A DNA stretch of 64,000 nucleotides from Flemingiibacterium sp964603455 (GTDB taxonomy: Bacteria; Bacillota; Clostridia; Oscillospirales; CAG-272). The stretch spans positions 3,611 through 67,610 of the forward strand of contig CAZRVL010000004.1 of NCBI GenBank assembly GCA_964603455.1. Reading direction: 5' to 3'. The translations under genes and the position numbers were made by a program. Shown piece by piece: positions 25,858 to 34,828 of this stretch (its first letter is position 1; every line of letters begins with the position of its first letter). The notes below the pieces were generated by a model. That model did no database searches. It was not told the origin of the DNA and saw only the letters and a program-made list of their open reading frames with translations.

Positions 25858-27744
25858 TTAACCGAACAGGATCAAAAGCACCGAAATATCAGCAGGAGAA
25901 ACTCCGCTTATGCGAGATGCCTGACCGATACTCTCGGGCTGAAGCTTATTCAATTTTTGAGCAGCTTCGATTCGAATGCCGTGAAGCTTTGAATAATCGC
26001 ACGGAACGGGAAGCCGCTTTGCTTCCAGCTTTTCGGTTCTTGCAACTTCAGCCAGCTGTCGTTTTATATATCCTGCATATTTTATCTTTATTTCGACCTG
26101 TTCCTTTACTCTGTGCGAAAGCTGCGGACGAGCGTGATCGACTGGGCTTAATTTTTCATATGAGAGTTCCGGTCTTCGTATAAGCTCTGCGAGCTTTACT
26201 CCGGTGGAGATCGGAGTTGACATATTTTCTTCGAGTATCTTCAAAAGCTCTTCGCTCGGAGATATTGTAAGAGCTTCTATTCGTGCGATTTCAGCTTGTA
26301 CCTCAGCCTGTTCTTTTTCAAATCTTTCCCAGCGGTCATCGTTTATAAGTCCGATCCTTCTTCCGATAGGTGTAAGACGCTCGGCAGCATTGTCCTGTCT
26401 CAGCAAAAGCCGATATTCCGAGCGAGATGTCATTATGCGGTAGGGTTCATTAGTTCCCTTTGTCACAAGGTCATCGATAAGCGTGCCGATATAGGAGGAT
26501 TGACGAGTGAGTATTACCTGCTCTTGTTTTTTGATCTCAAGTGAAGCATTTATACCGGCTATAAGCCCCTGTGCGGCGGCTTCTTCGTAACCCGAGGTGC
26601 CGTTGAACTGCCCTGCTCCGTAAAGCCCTTTGATTGTCTTAAATTCGAGTGTGGGGCGAAGCTGAGTCGGGTCAATGCAGTCATATTCTATCGCATATGC
26701 TGTGCGCATTACCTGTGCATTTTCAAAGCCAGGTAGGCTGTGAAGCATTTGCATTTGAACTTCTTCGGGCAAACTTGACGAGAATCCCTGTATATACATC
26801 TCTTCGGTGTCTTCCCCCATAGGTTCTACGAACAGCTGATGACGCTCTTTATCCGCAAAGCGAACTACTTTATCTTCGATTGAAGGACAATATCTTGGAC
26901 CGATGCCTTCGATCATTCCCGAGTAGAGCGGTGAACGTGACATATTTGCTCTAATTATGTCATGTGTCTCCTTCGTGGTATAAACTATGTGGCATGGAGT
27001 CTGAACACGGCGATTCAGCTTTTCTCTGTCGGAATCGACCGAAAACGGATCTACATATTCATCTCCCGGCTGTAATTCGAGCTTTGAATAATCTATAGAA
27101 TCGCGATGAACTCTCGCAGGTGTACCTGTCTTGAAGCGCATCAGCTTTAAGCCTTCGTTGACGAGCGAAGCCGAAAGCTCGGTAGCCGGCAGCATTCCGT
27201 CAGGTCCTGATGAATAGGCTACTTCACCGACAATGACACGACCGTTGAGATAAGTTCCGGAACAGATCACGGCAGCCTTGCATTTCCAGCGTGCCCCAAG
27301 CTTTGTAACGATGTGATCGATCCTTTTCACTCTGTTTTCCACAATCGTGTGGATACTTGTGACCTCAGCCTGGATAAGCTTTAGCCCTTTTGTCTGTTCG
27401 ATTGTTTTTTTCATCAATGTACGGTATTTTTGGCGGTCAGCTTGAATGCGCTTTGAATGAACAGCTGCACCCTTTCCGAGGTTTAAAATTCGGCTTTGGA
27501 GCATTACCTTGTCTGCAGCTCGACCCATTTCACCGCCTAAAGCATCTATTTCATAAACCAGATGCCCTTTTCCTGTTCCTCCGATAGAGGGATTACAGGG
27601 CATATTTCCGACAGCATCAAGATTTATAGTGAACAGAGCAGTTGACATTCCGAGTCTTGCGGCAGCGAGCGCAGCTTCTATTCCGGCGTGTCCTGCTCCT
27701 ATGACGGCGACATCAACTTCGCCTGCGTCATATTCTGTGATCAT
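25858..27744 (-). CDS. mnmG: tRNA uridine-5-carboxymethylaminomethyl(34) synthesis enzyme MnmG
   Basis: 628 residues, the FAD-dependent partner of MnmE. FAD-binding GAGHAGIEAALAAARLG is at about 16-32, followed by the GidA signature GGTGKGHLVYEIDALGGEM (about 54-72) and a second one with TSGYEEAAAQGLIAGINA (about 379). The C-terminal helical domain that contacts MnmE and tRNA ends in YGIR...LNKLQPESIGQASRISGVSPADISVLLI. It leads an mnmG-rsmG pair. In Bacillus it directly follows mnmE on the same strand; here it is separated and reversed. Confidence 0.97.
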   Translation of the reverse strand: MITEYDAGEVDVAVIGAGHAGIEAALAAARLGMSTALFTINLDAVGNMPCNPSIGGTGKGHLVYEIDALGGEMGRAADKVMLQSRILNLGKGAAVHSKRIQADRQKYRTLMKKTIEQTKGLKLIQAEVTSIHTIVENRVKRIDHIVTKLGARWKCKAAVICSGTYLNGRVIVGEVAYSSGPDGMLPATELSASLVNEGLKLMRFKTGTPARVHRDSIDYSKLELQPGDEYVDPFSVDSDREKLNRRVQTPCHIVYTTKETHDIIRANMSRSPLYSGMIEGIGPRYCPSIEDKVVRFADKERHQLFVEPMGEDTEEMYIQGFSSSLPEEVQMQMLHSLPGFENAQVMRTAYAIEYDCIDPTQLRPTLEFKTIKGLYGAGQFNGTSGYEEAAAQGLIAGINASLEIKKQEQVILTRQSSYIGTLIDDLVTKGTNEPYRIMTSRSEYRLLLRQDNAAERLTPIGRRIGLINDDRWERFEKEQAEVQAEIARIEALTISPSEELLKILEENMSTPISTGVKLAELIRRPELSYEKLSPVDHARPQLSHRVKEQVEIKIKYAGYIKRQLAEVARTEKLEAKRLPVPCDYSKLHGIRIEAAQKLNKLQPESIGQASRISGVSPADISVLLILFG

Positions 27745-27937
27745 TTTAGACCATACCTTTCGTACAAATTACAGTCTTGAGGCTTCGTTTGCATAGGCAT
27801 ATGAAAAGATCAAAACTGTCAGAATGAGAGCCTGTCTTAATTTTTAAAGACAGCGAAATCATATTGTTTTCAGAAGGCGAAGTCTGCATTTATGCCGCAA
27901 GCTTCGCCAGTTTTTGTAAATTATTTTTATATAAGCG
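27745..27937. other. Intergenic region with hairpins upstream of mnmG
   Basis: 193 bp without a gene. It contains CTGTCTT / AAGACAG (about 27832-27854) and GGCGAAG / CTTCGCC (about 27878-27910), the latter followed by AGTTTTT on the plus strand. Either could form a terminator for the WG-repeat gene or an mnmG leader structure. Confidence 0.4.
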
Positions 27938-29500
27938 TCAATATACCTTGTTGATCATATGCCAACCATTTGCCGTATCCCACGCAGCTATAATTCCGCC
28001 TGAGCAGGTCTGCATATAGTCAAATATCATCGGAATGACGAAATTTCCCTCAGTGTCTATCATTCCGTATTTACCATCGATTCCTACGATTCCGAGACCT
28101 TCATTGAAGCCTTCCGCATGATCATATATCGGTTGTGCGATCCATTTTCCATTATAGTCCATAAAACCGTACAATCCGTCTTTTTCAAGCAAGAACACAC
28201 CGTCAGAATATGCCTTCACGGTGTAGCCGCCAGGAATATCATACAGTGTTCCATCGATCTTCATAACGAGGTCTTCATCGGTGCAGCAGAGTATATAATG
28301 TCCGTGGTAGTCATATGCCAATGAATCAAATGTGTGGTAATAATCGTATTCCTGCCGTCTTAAACGAACAAGCCCATGATCAAAATATATAAATCCGAGC
28401 GATTCTACACCTCGGCTGTCCGGAAGGCGGTAGACCGAAGATACTCGTCTGCCGGATAAATTATAATACGGTCCGTGATTCCAATTCGACGATGATCCGG
28501 TTATCTTGTTCGTAAAGCGTGTATCCACATAAGAGAGTATGTCTACCCCCAATACATCATCGGTTTTGGTCGTTGCGGCAAGTCCTTCACTGAAATTGAA
28601 TGCGTTCGTATATTTGTAACCCGAAACAATACCTGCTTTATCCCGCGAATATCCGAACGAACCGTCTCGATATGCACTAATATAATTTGAATCGCTTTTT
28701 CCGTAATAGCTCGGATAGTTGAAATACAATCCCCTGTTCTCTGCGGCATCGTTATACGTGCTTTGAACAAGTTCACCGTTTTCATCTATGAGAAAATATT
28801 TTGTTGTGGCTTTTCCGTATTTTGTAGTCGGCTGAACGGTCACTTTAAACTGCGGAATGTCATTTGAGTCACGTGTGTAAGCGGGTTCATAATAGTCGGT
28901 ATCGAAATCTCCGTATAAGATATTGCCTTTATTATCAAGGAGTGCGGTTGTGCTTCCGTTGTCAACGATTATATAATCCATATATACCTCAACAGTTGGC
29001 CTGTCGGTATATACCTCGGAGCTTTCTGTCGTATATCCGCCATACTGCTCGTTAGGAATACGGGTATATTTTGTGATCTTTTTCTTACTCAGCGAAAATT
29101 CATTTTTTATACTGGCTGACGGTGTTTGGAGTGTCAGCTTCATATTCTTGGCATACTGCGCATCTGTCACGTTCAGTCCGTTTGAGATCGCGGTATCTGT
29201 TGAGGTTAGACTGTTTAAAAAATCTGTTACAGCATCATTTTGAACCGGTGTATCCGATTCTTTTATGCTCGTTTCGATCGGTGTTGGTTCTGTAGATGAG
29301 GAGGTTTGAGGTTCTGAGGTCGGTTGGCTATCCGATTCAATAGATGTTTCATTTTCAACTTCCGAAGTATTTTCAGAATCGGGGCGATCTATAAAAGTAA
29401 AATCGTATACTCCGCGTTGATATGCAATTGCTGCGACTAACAGAAATGTCATCAGCCCTATGGGAATTATTCTGACTGCGATCTTTTTGAAAATCTTCAT
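27938..29500 (-). CDS. WG-repeat protein with N-terminal membrane anchor
   Basis: 520 residues. One N-terminal transmembrane helix (IIPIGLMTFLLVAAIAY, about 11-27) is followed by a long Ser/Thr/Glu/Pro-rich linker (about 40-90) and an extracellular part. The C-terminal third shows WG-type repeats: LYGFMDYNGKWIAQPIYDHAEGF and KYGMIDTEGNFVIPMIFDYMQTC (given here in parts, about 435-490), with more degenerate copies before them. WG repeats occur in surface and peptidoglycan-related proteins; function unknown. It is downstream of rlmH at 30 bp in the same direction. Confidence 0.8.
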   Translation of the reverse strand: MKIFKKIAVRIIPIGLMTFLLVAAIAYQRGVYDFTFIDRPDSENTSEVENETSIESDSQPTSEPQTSSSTEPTPIETSIKESDTPVQNDAVTDFLNSLTSTDTAISNGLNVTDAQYAKNMKLTLQTPSASIKNEFSLSKKKITKYTRIPNEQYGGYTTESSEVYTDRPTVEVYMDYIIVDNGSTTALLDNKGNILYGDFDTDYYEPAYTRDSNDIPQFKVTVQPTTKYGKATTKYFLIDENGELVQSTYNDAAENRGLYFNYPSYYGKSDSNYISAYRDGSFGYSRDKAGIVSGYKYTNAFNFSEGLAATTKTDDVLGVDILSYVDTRFTNKITGSSSNWNHGPYYNLSGRRVSSVYRLPDSRGVESLGFIYFDHGLVRLRRQEYDYYHTFDSLAYDYHGHYILCCTDEDLVMKIDGTLYDIPGGYTVKAYSDGVFLLEKDGLYGFMDYNGKWIAQPIYDHAEGFNEGLGIVGIDGKYGMIDTEGNFVIPMIFDYMQTCSGGIIAAWDTANGWHMINKVY

Positions 29501-29530
29501 GATACTTCCTTAAAGGTTTATTTTACGGGA

Positions 29531-30013
29531 TCATTTATGGTATTTTCCGCCGGATGCTATGTTGAATGCGCGGTATAGCTGCTCAAGCAGTATTACACGC
29601 ATAAGCTGATGCGGAAATGTCATTTCAGAAATTGAGAGCCGCAGCCTTGCGGCTTTTTTTACTTCGTCCGAAAGTCCGTCAGAACCTCCGATTATAAGAC
29701 ATATCTCAGAGTACCCCTCAACTCCGAGAGAGGTCAATTTTTCGGCAAAGGCTTCACTCTGCATTTGCTTTCCTTCAACACAGAGTGCTATCGTATAAGC
29801 ACGAGGTGGAATTGCTGCAAGTATTCGGTCTCCTTCATGCTTTACAGCATTTTGTATATCTGCGGCACTTGCCTTTTCAGGGAGCTTTTCGTCTTTTATG
29901 CAGATGTTATTCAGCATACAATATGCCGACAGGCGTTTTTCGTATTCGCCGACAGCATCTGTAAGGTATTTTTCCTTTATTGTTCCCACATAAATAATAT
30001 TTATTTTCAGCAT
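29531..30013 (-). CDS. rlmH: 23S rRNA (pseudouridine(1915)-N3)-methyltransferase RlmH
   Basis: 160 residues, SPOUT-family methyltransferase acting on helix 69 of 23S rRNA. The knot segment is intact: CLIIGGSDGLSDEVKKAA (about 103-120) and the C-terminus MTFPHQLMRVILLEQLYRAFNI, ending GGKYHK, which is almost invariant in the family. Its start overlaps the stop of the upstream metallo-hydrolase gene by 7 bp. Confidence 0.97.
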   Translation of the reverse strand: MLKINIIYVGTIKEKYLTDAVGEYEKRLSAYCMLNNICIKDEKLPEKASAADIQNAVKHEGDRILAAIPPRAYTIALCVEGKQMQSEAFAEKLTSLGVEGYSEICLIIGGSDGLSDEVKKAARLRLSISEMTFPHQLMRVILLEQLYRAFNIASGGKYHK

Positions 30014-30831
30014 GGTATGACCTCATACGAAGGTGATAATTCTTTTGAATGAATATCACCGCAGATAAATGTCGGAATGTCTTTTTGTGCGACCGTCACA
30101 GAGCAGTCTGTATCACGAAGATACATTTGTGTGGTTGCCAAAGCCAATTCAGGTATATTATTTTCAGGAGAAAGGTGCGCTAAGATAATTCTCTTTGTTC
30201 CGTTTTCCGCAAGCTTTTTGGCAAAATCTGCAGCGATTTCGTTTGAAAGATGTCCGTTATCGGATAGTATACGTCGTTTCAATTCATACGGATATGATCC
30301 GCACAGTAGCATATTTTTATCATGGTTGGATTCGAGTACGATGTTTTTTACACCGTTTAATGCAGTCTCGACCTCACGACTTATATGACCTAAGTCAGTG
30401 GCAAGTGCAAACGAATCATGTCCTGCCGTCAATTTATATCCCACACTGCACGCGCTGTCGTGAGGAGTCTTGAAGGAGCTTATGGCGATATTTCTCATTC
30501 GCAGTTCAAAGTTTGTTGGATGCACAGTAATGAGATCGGCGATCGAATGGTATTTTACAGATTTCATCATCTCTCTCGCCGAATTTTCAGTCATATGTAT
30601 CGGGATATTATATTTTTTTGACATGGTTACAAGACCTGAGATATGATCAGAATGTTCATGTGTGATAAGGATCATTCCAAGCTTTGTTATATCCTCACCG
30701 ATAGTCTTAAAGGCGTTTTCTATTTTTCGGCAGCTTATTCCGGCATCTATCAAAAGCATATCCTCGCCATATTTTACGAATACGGAGTTTCCTTTTGAGC
30801 TTGATGCCAATGTGTATGCAGTTAAATTCAT
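30007..30831 (-). CDS. MBL-fold metallo-hydrolase (YycJ/WalJ-like)
   Basis: 274 residues of the metallo-beta-lactamase fold. The metal-binding motif HEHSDHISG is at about 58-66; further ligands HDS (about 122) and D145 (LATDLGH) and a late H (ILAHLS) follow. The N-terminus TLASSSKGNSVFVKYGEDMLLIDAG is typical of the YycJ/WalJ family, a putative nuclease linked to cell-wall/DNA metabolism in low-GC Gram-positives. In Bacillus the yycJ and rlmH genes also lie close together near the origin. It overlaps rlmH. Confidence 0.88.
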   Translation of the reverse strand: MNLTAYTLASSSKGNSVFVKYGEDMLLIDAGISCRKIENAFKTIGEDITKLGMILITHEHSDHISGLVTMSKKYNIPIHMTENSAREMMKSVKYHSIADLITVHPTNFELRMRNIAISSFKTPHDSACSVGYKLTAGHDSFALATDLGHISREVETALNGVKNIVLESNHDKNMLLCGSYPYELKRRILSDNGHLSNEIAADFAKKLAENGTKRIILAHLSPENNIPELALATTQMYLRDTDCSVTVAQKDIPTFICGDIHSKELSPSYEVIPC

Positions 30832-30835
30832 ATTA

Positions 30836-31306
30836 TTATTGGTTAGGACTCAGGAAACTGAGTATGGTTTTTAGCGTGTCTCCGTAAAAAAGCCAGACAA
30901 TATCAAGTAGCATGGCTAGCATGAGCGGTGTCAGCACCATCATGAGCTTTTTTGCGATCAGACGGTGGCGGTTCAGCTTTGCGCATAATTCAACGGCTTC
31001 TTCTTTTGAAATGTCTTTACGAAGCATATCAGGTGTAAAATCCTTTTTCGAGAATCCGTGATTCAAAAGAATTACCGCTCCTGCGAGAATAGTGACAATA
31101 CTGAACATAATGAGCATTGTAACGCTGAACTCGACTCCTATAGATGCCTCATAGCTCAAAAGAGCCTCATACACGGTAAATGCTGCCAGAGTTGACAGAA
31201 AAAGTGTAAGCACTCGCTTTTTATTGAGTGCTTTCAGCTTTTTTTTGACCTCCCTCACCGATTCGGGCGAATAAGTGAGGGAGGAATTTTTCTTTTTCTT
31301 TGGCAT
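30836..31306 (-). CDS. Small membrane protein of unknown function
   Basis: 156 residues with a very basic N-terminus (PKKKKN), two closely spaced transmembrane helices near 33-55 and 62-84 and a third near the C-terminus (LMMVLTPLMLAMLLDIVWLFYG, about 122-143). The loop around 90-115 is charged (SKEEAVELCAKLNRHR). Not recognised. It directly abuts the galK-like stop and lies 4 bp before the YycJ-like gene, so it is part of the cinA-galK-rlmH operon. Confidence 0.65.
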   Translation of the reverse strand: MPKKKKNSSLTYSPESVREVKKKLKALNKKRVLTLFLSTLAAFTVYEALLSYEASIGVEFSVTMLIMFSIVTILAGAVILLNHGFSKKDFTPDMLRKDISKEEAVELCAKLNRHRLIAKKLMMVLTPLMLAMLLDIVWLFYGDTLKTILSFLSPNQ

Positions 31307-32587
31307 TTACTGAATGCGTATTGCGCCGTAAGGACGAACCTTCAGTTCGGTAGTTGCGCCTTCGCCGAATGCCGAATCGAGAGCTTTCTTGAATGCAGGA
31401 ACATCCTCGGTCTTGACAAATGCCTGTATAGTTCCGGCAAATCCGCCGCCGTGTACACGATATGCGGCATTCTTGCCTTTGAGAGCATTTTCGGCTACGC
31501 AGAGGGCGAGAGAAAGTCCCTGCTCCTCAACGTTTTTGACGGTATATACATTCTGGAGATATTTGAAGCTGGAATTTCCGGATGCCATAACTCCTTTGAA
31601 GAAACCATCTATATCGCCGTTTTTGAGAGCTTCAGTCTGTGCAGTTACGCGGTCATTTTCGTTTTCAAAATGGATCGCACGCATTATTGCACGGTCTCCG
31701 GCGACCTCACGGAGCTTGGGAATATTGGAAAGTATTTCATCGAGAGATACTTCACGAAGAACCTGCTTGCCGAAATATGCGGCGATTTTCTTCATTTCAG
31801 CCGGAACAGAGGCATAATCCTCGTTGAGGTCTGCGTGGTTTCCGCCGGTATTGACTATGCAAAGCGAATAACCTGCCGCTGTAAGGTCAAACGGAAGCTT
31901 TTCTATGATAGGCTCCTTCGGGTTCTTAAAGTCTATTGCAACAAATCCGCCGACTGCGCATGCGGTCTGATCCATGAGTCCGGAAGGCTTGCCGAAGAAT
32001 ACATTCTCGGAATACTGGGCGATCTTTGCAATCTCAGCATTTTCGACAGCTCCGGCATTGTAGAATCCATTGAGAATGAGTCCTACCATATCTTCGAATG
32101 CAGCAGAGGAAGAAAGTCCAGAACCTTTGAAAACATTGGATGTCGTATAAGCATCATAACCGCCGACTTTGTGACCGTACTTGAGGAATCCGCTGCACAT
32201 TCCGGATATAATGGATTTTGATGTGTAGAACAGAGCTTCATCAACTGCCGGAGCGGTAATATCGACTTCATCGATCGGGAAACCCTCGGATTTGATGTTT
32301 ATGCGGAGATCATCACGCGGCGACGCGGCTGCGATGATGTCAAGATTTATTGATGCAGCAAGAACTTTGCCGTGATTATGGTCTGTGTGGTTTCCGGAGA
32401 TCTCACTTCTTCCGGCGACCGAGAAGAGCGAAATTTCGCGGTCTGCTCCGAAGAGGTTTGCGAATTCATTTACTGTCGAGATATAACGAACCTTCTGAGC
32501 TGCGATATTTTCTGCACCATAAAGAGTAGTGAATATCTCGTTGTATTTGCCGTTCTCTATAGCGGCTATTATTTCTTTTGCATTCAT
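31307..32587 (-). CDS. Galactokinase-family GHMP kinase
   Basis: 426 residues. The N-terminal signature, normally GR(V/I)NLIGEHTDY, reads GRSEISGNHTDHNHG here (about 59-73). The GHMP ATP-binding loop is GSGLSSSAAFEDMVG (about 154-168), and the C-terminal motif 3 is YRVHGGGFAGTIQAF (about 388). These put it in the galactokinase family, but the changed signature leaves the sugar uncertain; the conserved Asp of DQTACAVGG (about 206) that acts as catalytic base is present. It overlaps the cinA stop by 4 bp, so it is read as the second gene of an operon; no other galactose genes are near. Confidence 0.82.
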   Translation of the reverse strand: MNAKEIIAAIENGKYNEIFTTLYGAENIAAQKVRYISTVNEFANLFGADREISLFSVAGRSEISGNHTDHNHGKVLAASINLDIIAAASPRDDLRINIKSEGFPIDEVDITAPAVDEALFYTSKSIISGMCSGFLKYGHKVGGYDAYTTSNVFKGSGLSSSAAFEDMVGLILNGFYNAGAVENAEIAKIAQYSENVFFGKPSGLMDQTACAVGGFVAIDFKNPKEPIIEKLPFDLTAAGYSLCIVNTGGNHADLNEDYASVPAEMKKIAAYFGKQVLREVSLDEILSNIPKLREVAGDRAIMRAIHFENENDRVTAQTEALKNGDIDGFFKGVMASGNSSFKYLQNVYTVKNVEEQGLSLALCVAENALKGKNAAYRVHGGGFAGTIQAFVKTEDVPAFKKALDSAFGEGATTELKVRPYGAIRIQ

Positions 32588-33870
32588 GATGTTGCTCCTT
32601 TTGATAGATCAATGTTTTTTATTGCTTGCAATGCTAAATGAAGTGCGTTTGATGCAGACACATAACGCACATATTCGCGTGTTGCGAGGTCGTTTCCGAT
32701 ATGAAGCTCTCGGACATATTCAAACTTGTCGGTTGAAACTCCGACGAATACAGTTCCTACCGGCTTCTCGGGTGTTCCGCCTGTAGGTCCGGCAATTCCC
32801 GTGGTCGATATTCCTATGTCTGCACCGAATAGTTTACGGACTCCGCGTGCCATTTCAATTGCTGTCTGCTTTGAGACAGCTCCGTATGTGGATAATGTTT
32901 CACGTGAAACATTTACGAATTGCTCTTTAACTCTGTTTGCATATGTGACAATGCTTCCATCGAGAATTTCGCTCGAACCGCTGACATTTGTTATTCGTTT
33001 TGCAACATATCCGCCAGTGCATGATTCTGCACAGGCTATGTGAAGTGAATTTTTCAACAGCTCTGCGACAAGTGCCTCTTCTACCGAGCTGTTGTCGATG
33101 CCGTAAATATATTTTCCTACATCGGTAGAATAAATATATTTGATCATCTTTTCACATTTTTCTCGACACTCATCCTCGGTGCTTCCCTTTGACGTTATCC
33201 TGATCTGGACTTCTCCTTCTTTTGCATAAGGTGCAACTGTCGGATCAGCTGAATTTACCATAACGTCATGCAGTATGGATTCGACTTTTGATTCGCCGAT
33301 TCCAAGGATATTCAGAGTCTTTGAGAAAAGCTTTGACTGAGTGAATCTTTTTAGATACGGTTCTACTTCTTCGTTGAACATTGGTTCACATTCGGATGGT
33401 GGCCCCGGAAGAAATATTATGAGCTTGTTATTCTCAAAATCTTCTATTGCAGCTCCGGGGGCTGTACCGTAATTATTTTTGAAGATAGTCGAGCCTTTCG
33501 GCATATATGCCTGTTTTTTGTTGTTTTCGGTCAGTTCAAATCCGAACGCCTTTGCTCTGGCTGCGATCCTGTCAAGACTTTCTTTGTCTAAGACCAAATC
33601 TCGCTCCATTATTTTGGCGGCTGTCTCTTTAGAAAGATCATCGCAAGTCGGTCCGAGACCTCCGGTCATGATCACAAGATCTGCTCTGTCGAGAGCTTCT
33701 TTTATCGCAACCGAAAGTCTTTCGGAATTGTCTCCTACTGTTGTCTGCCTGTATTGTGCTATACCGATAGTAGCAAGACGTTTTGAAATATACGCTGCAT
33801 CTGTATTCACTATATCGCCGAGCAACAGTTCTGTTCCGACCGAAATTATTTCTGCATTTTTTATGAGCAT
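32584..33870 (-). CDS. cinA: CinA-family protein (competence/damage-inducible; PncC fusion)
   Basis: 428 residues in two parts. The N-terminal MoCF/molybdopterin-binding-like domain (1-~170) starts KNAEIISVGTELLLGD and includes the GGLGPTCDD motif (about 72); this half has ADP-ribose pyrophosphatase activity in studied homologues. The C-terminal CinA/PncC domain (~260-428), an NMN deamidase family, shows ESCTGGYVAKRITNVSGSS and GIAGPTGGTPEKPVGTVFVG. Codons near residue 320 (NVSRET) encode a perfect parS site on the DNA level. It starts the cinA-galK-membrane protein-MBL-rlmH operon. Confidence 0.93.
   Translation of the reverse strand: MLIKNAEIISVGTELLLGDIVNTDAAYISKRLATIGIAQYRQTTVGDNSERLSVAIKEALDRADLVIMTGGLGPTCDDLSKETAAKIMERDLVLDKESLDRIAARAKAFGFELTENNKKQAYMPKGSTIFKNNYGTAPGAAIEDFENNKLIIFLPGPPSECEPMFNEEVEPYLKRFTQSKLFSKTLNILGIGESKVESILHDVMVNSADPTVAPYAKEGEVQIRITSKGSTEDECREKCEKMIKYIYSTDVGKYIYGIDNSSVEEALVAELLKNSLHIACAESCTGGYVAKRITNVSGSSEILDGSIVTYANRVKEQFVNVSRETLSTYGAVSKQTAIEMARGVRKLFGADIGISTTGIAGPTGGTPEKPVGTVFVGVSTDKFEYVRELHIGNDLATREYVRYVSASNALHLALQAIKNIDLSKGATS
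32896..32911. promoter_or_regulatory. parS: parS site inside cinA
   Basis: TGTTTCACGTGAAACA, identical to the site at 23887, located within the cinA reading frame where it reads as Asn-Val-Ser-Arg-Glu-Thr. It is 9 kb farther from oriC. Confidence 0.95.
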
Positions 33871-33917
33871 AATGCTATGCCTCTTACAGTTAGTTTCTTA
33901 AATATACAATATCCTGA

Positions 33918-34802
33918 TCAGCCAACTATGTTCTTGACGAATTGCGCCGCAGCCGATGGTAGCGGTAGCTTTTTCGAATATGCCAAGAGAAATTTGCGTG
34001 GCGGAAGAGAGCTTTTGAGCTTTATCTTAAAAAGCTCTTCCTCTTCAAGATATTTTTTTGCAAAATCCTCGACTATACATGCTACTCCCATTGACCGACG
34101 TGCAAATTCAAGCAAAAGATCGCTTGTTGCAAGCTCTATATCCGCACACAAGGTGTTTGGAAAGAAGAACTGGTCGGTATATCGTCGGGTCGATGTTTCG
34201 CTTCCTAGCAGTATCAGCGGTGCTTTGGCAAGCTCATCAAAGCTGACTTCGTGATCGAGGAGATCTGAAAATTTCTTTGTGCAGACAAAAATATCTTGTA
34301 TCTCTTTTACCGGGATCATTTCAAGTTCACGACAGTCAGCTTGAGTCACAGGCTCACTTATCACACAGAAATCGATAAGCCCCGAACGAAGTGCCTTCAG
34401 AGTCTGTGGTGTCGGTGCATTCGTCACAGCAAGCTTTACTTTTGGATGTGCTGCTCTGAAATTTTCGAGATGTTCGAGCAGAAAAAATCGTAAAGTCATG
34501 TCACTTGCTCCGACTCTCATAAGTCCGCTTTCAAGATCTGCTATCTCGCGTAGCCGGTTTTCACCCGATTCGATCTGCGCAAATCCGCGCTTAAGGTCTT
34601 CAAGAAGTGCTTGCCCCTCTATCGTCAATGTGAAGCCGCGGTTTGAACGTGCTATCAGCTTGACACCGAGGGATTTTTCAAGTTGTGCGACCTTTCCGGA
34701 CAATGCCGGTTGTGATATGTGCATATATTGCGCGGCTGCGGACAAGCTCGGATGACGTGTTAGCTCGACAAATGCAGCATACAGGTCGAGATTTTGTATC
34801 AT
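33918..34802 (-). CDS. LysR-family transcriptional regulator
   Basis: 294 residues. Winged helix-turn-helix at the N-terminus: LYAAFVELTRHPSLSAAAQYMHISQPALSGKVAQLEKSLGVKL (in parts, residues 6-48), followed by the linker helix and a periplasmic-binding-protein-like effector domain (about 90-290). The effector is unknown. It is 27 bp downstream of glyA in the same direction, an arrangement that suggests co-transcription with glyA rather than the usual divergent layout, and the inducer could be linked to one-carbon or amino-acid metabolism; this is inference. Confidence 0.9.
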   Translation of the reverse strand: MIQNLDLYAAFVELTRHPSLSAAAQYMHISQPALSGKVAQLEKSLGVKLIARSNRGFTLTIEGQALLEDLKRGFAQIESGENRLREIADLESGLMRVGASDMTLRFFLLEHLENFRAAHPKVKLAVTNAPTPQTLKALRSGLIDFCVISEPVTQADCRELEMIPVKEIQDIFVCTKKFSDLLDHEVSFDELAKAPLILLGSETSTRRYTDQFFFPNTLCADIELATSDLLLEFARRSMGVACIVEDFAKKYLEEEELFKIKLKSSLPPRKFLLAYSKKLPLPSAAAQFVKNIVG

Positions 34803-34828
34803 TTTTGAAAAGTTTTCGAATAACCGTA

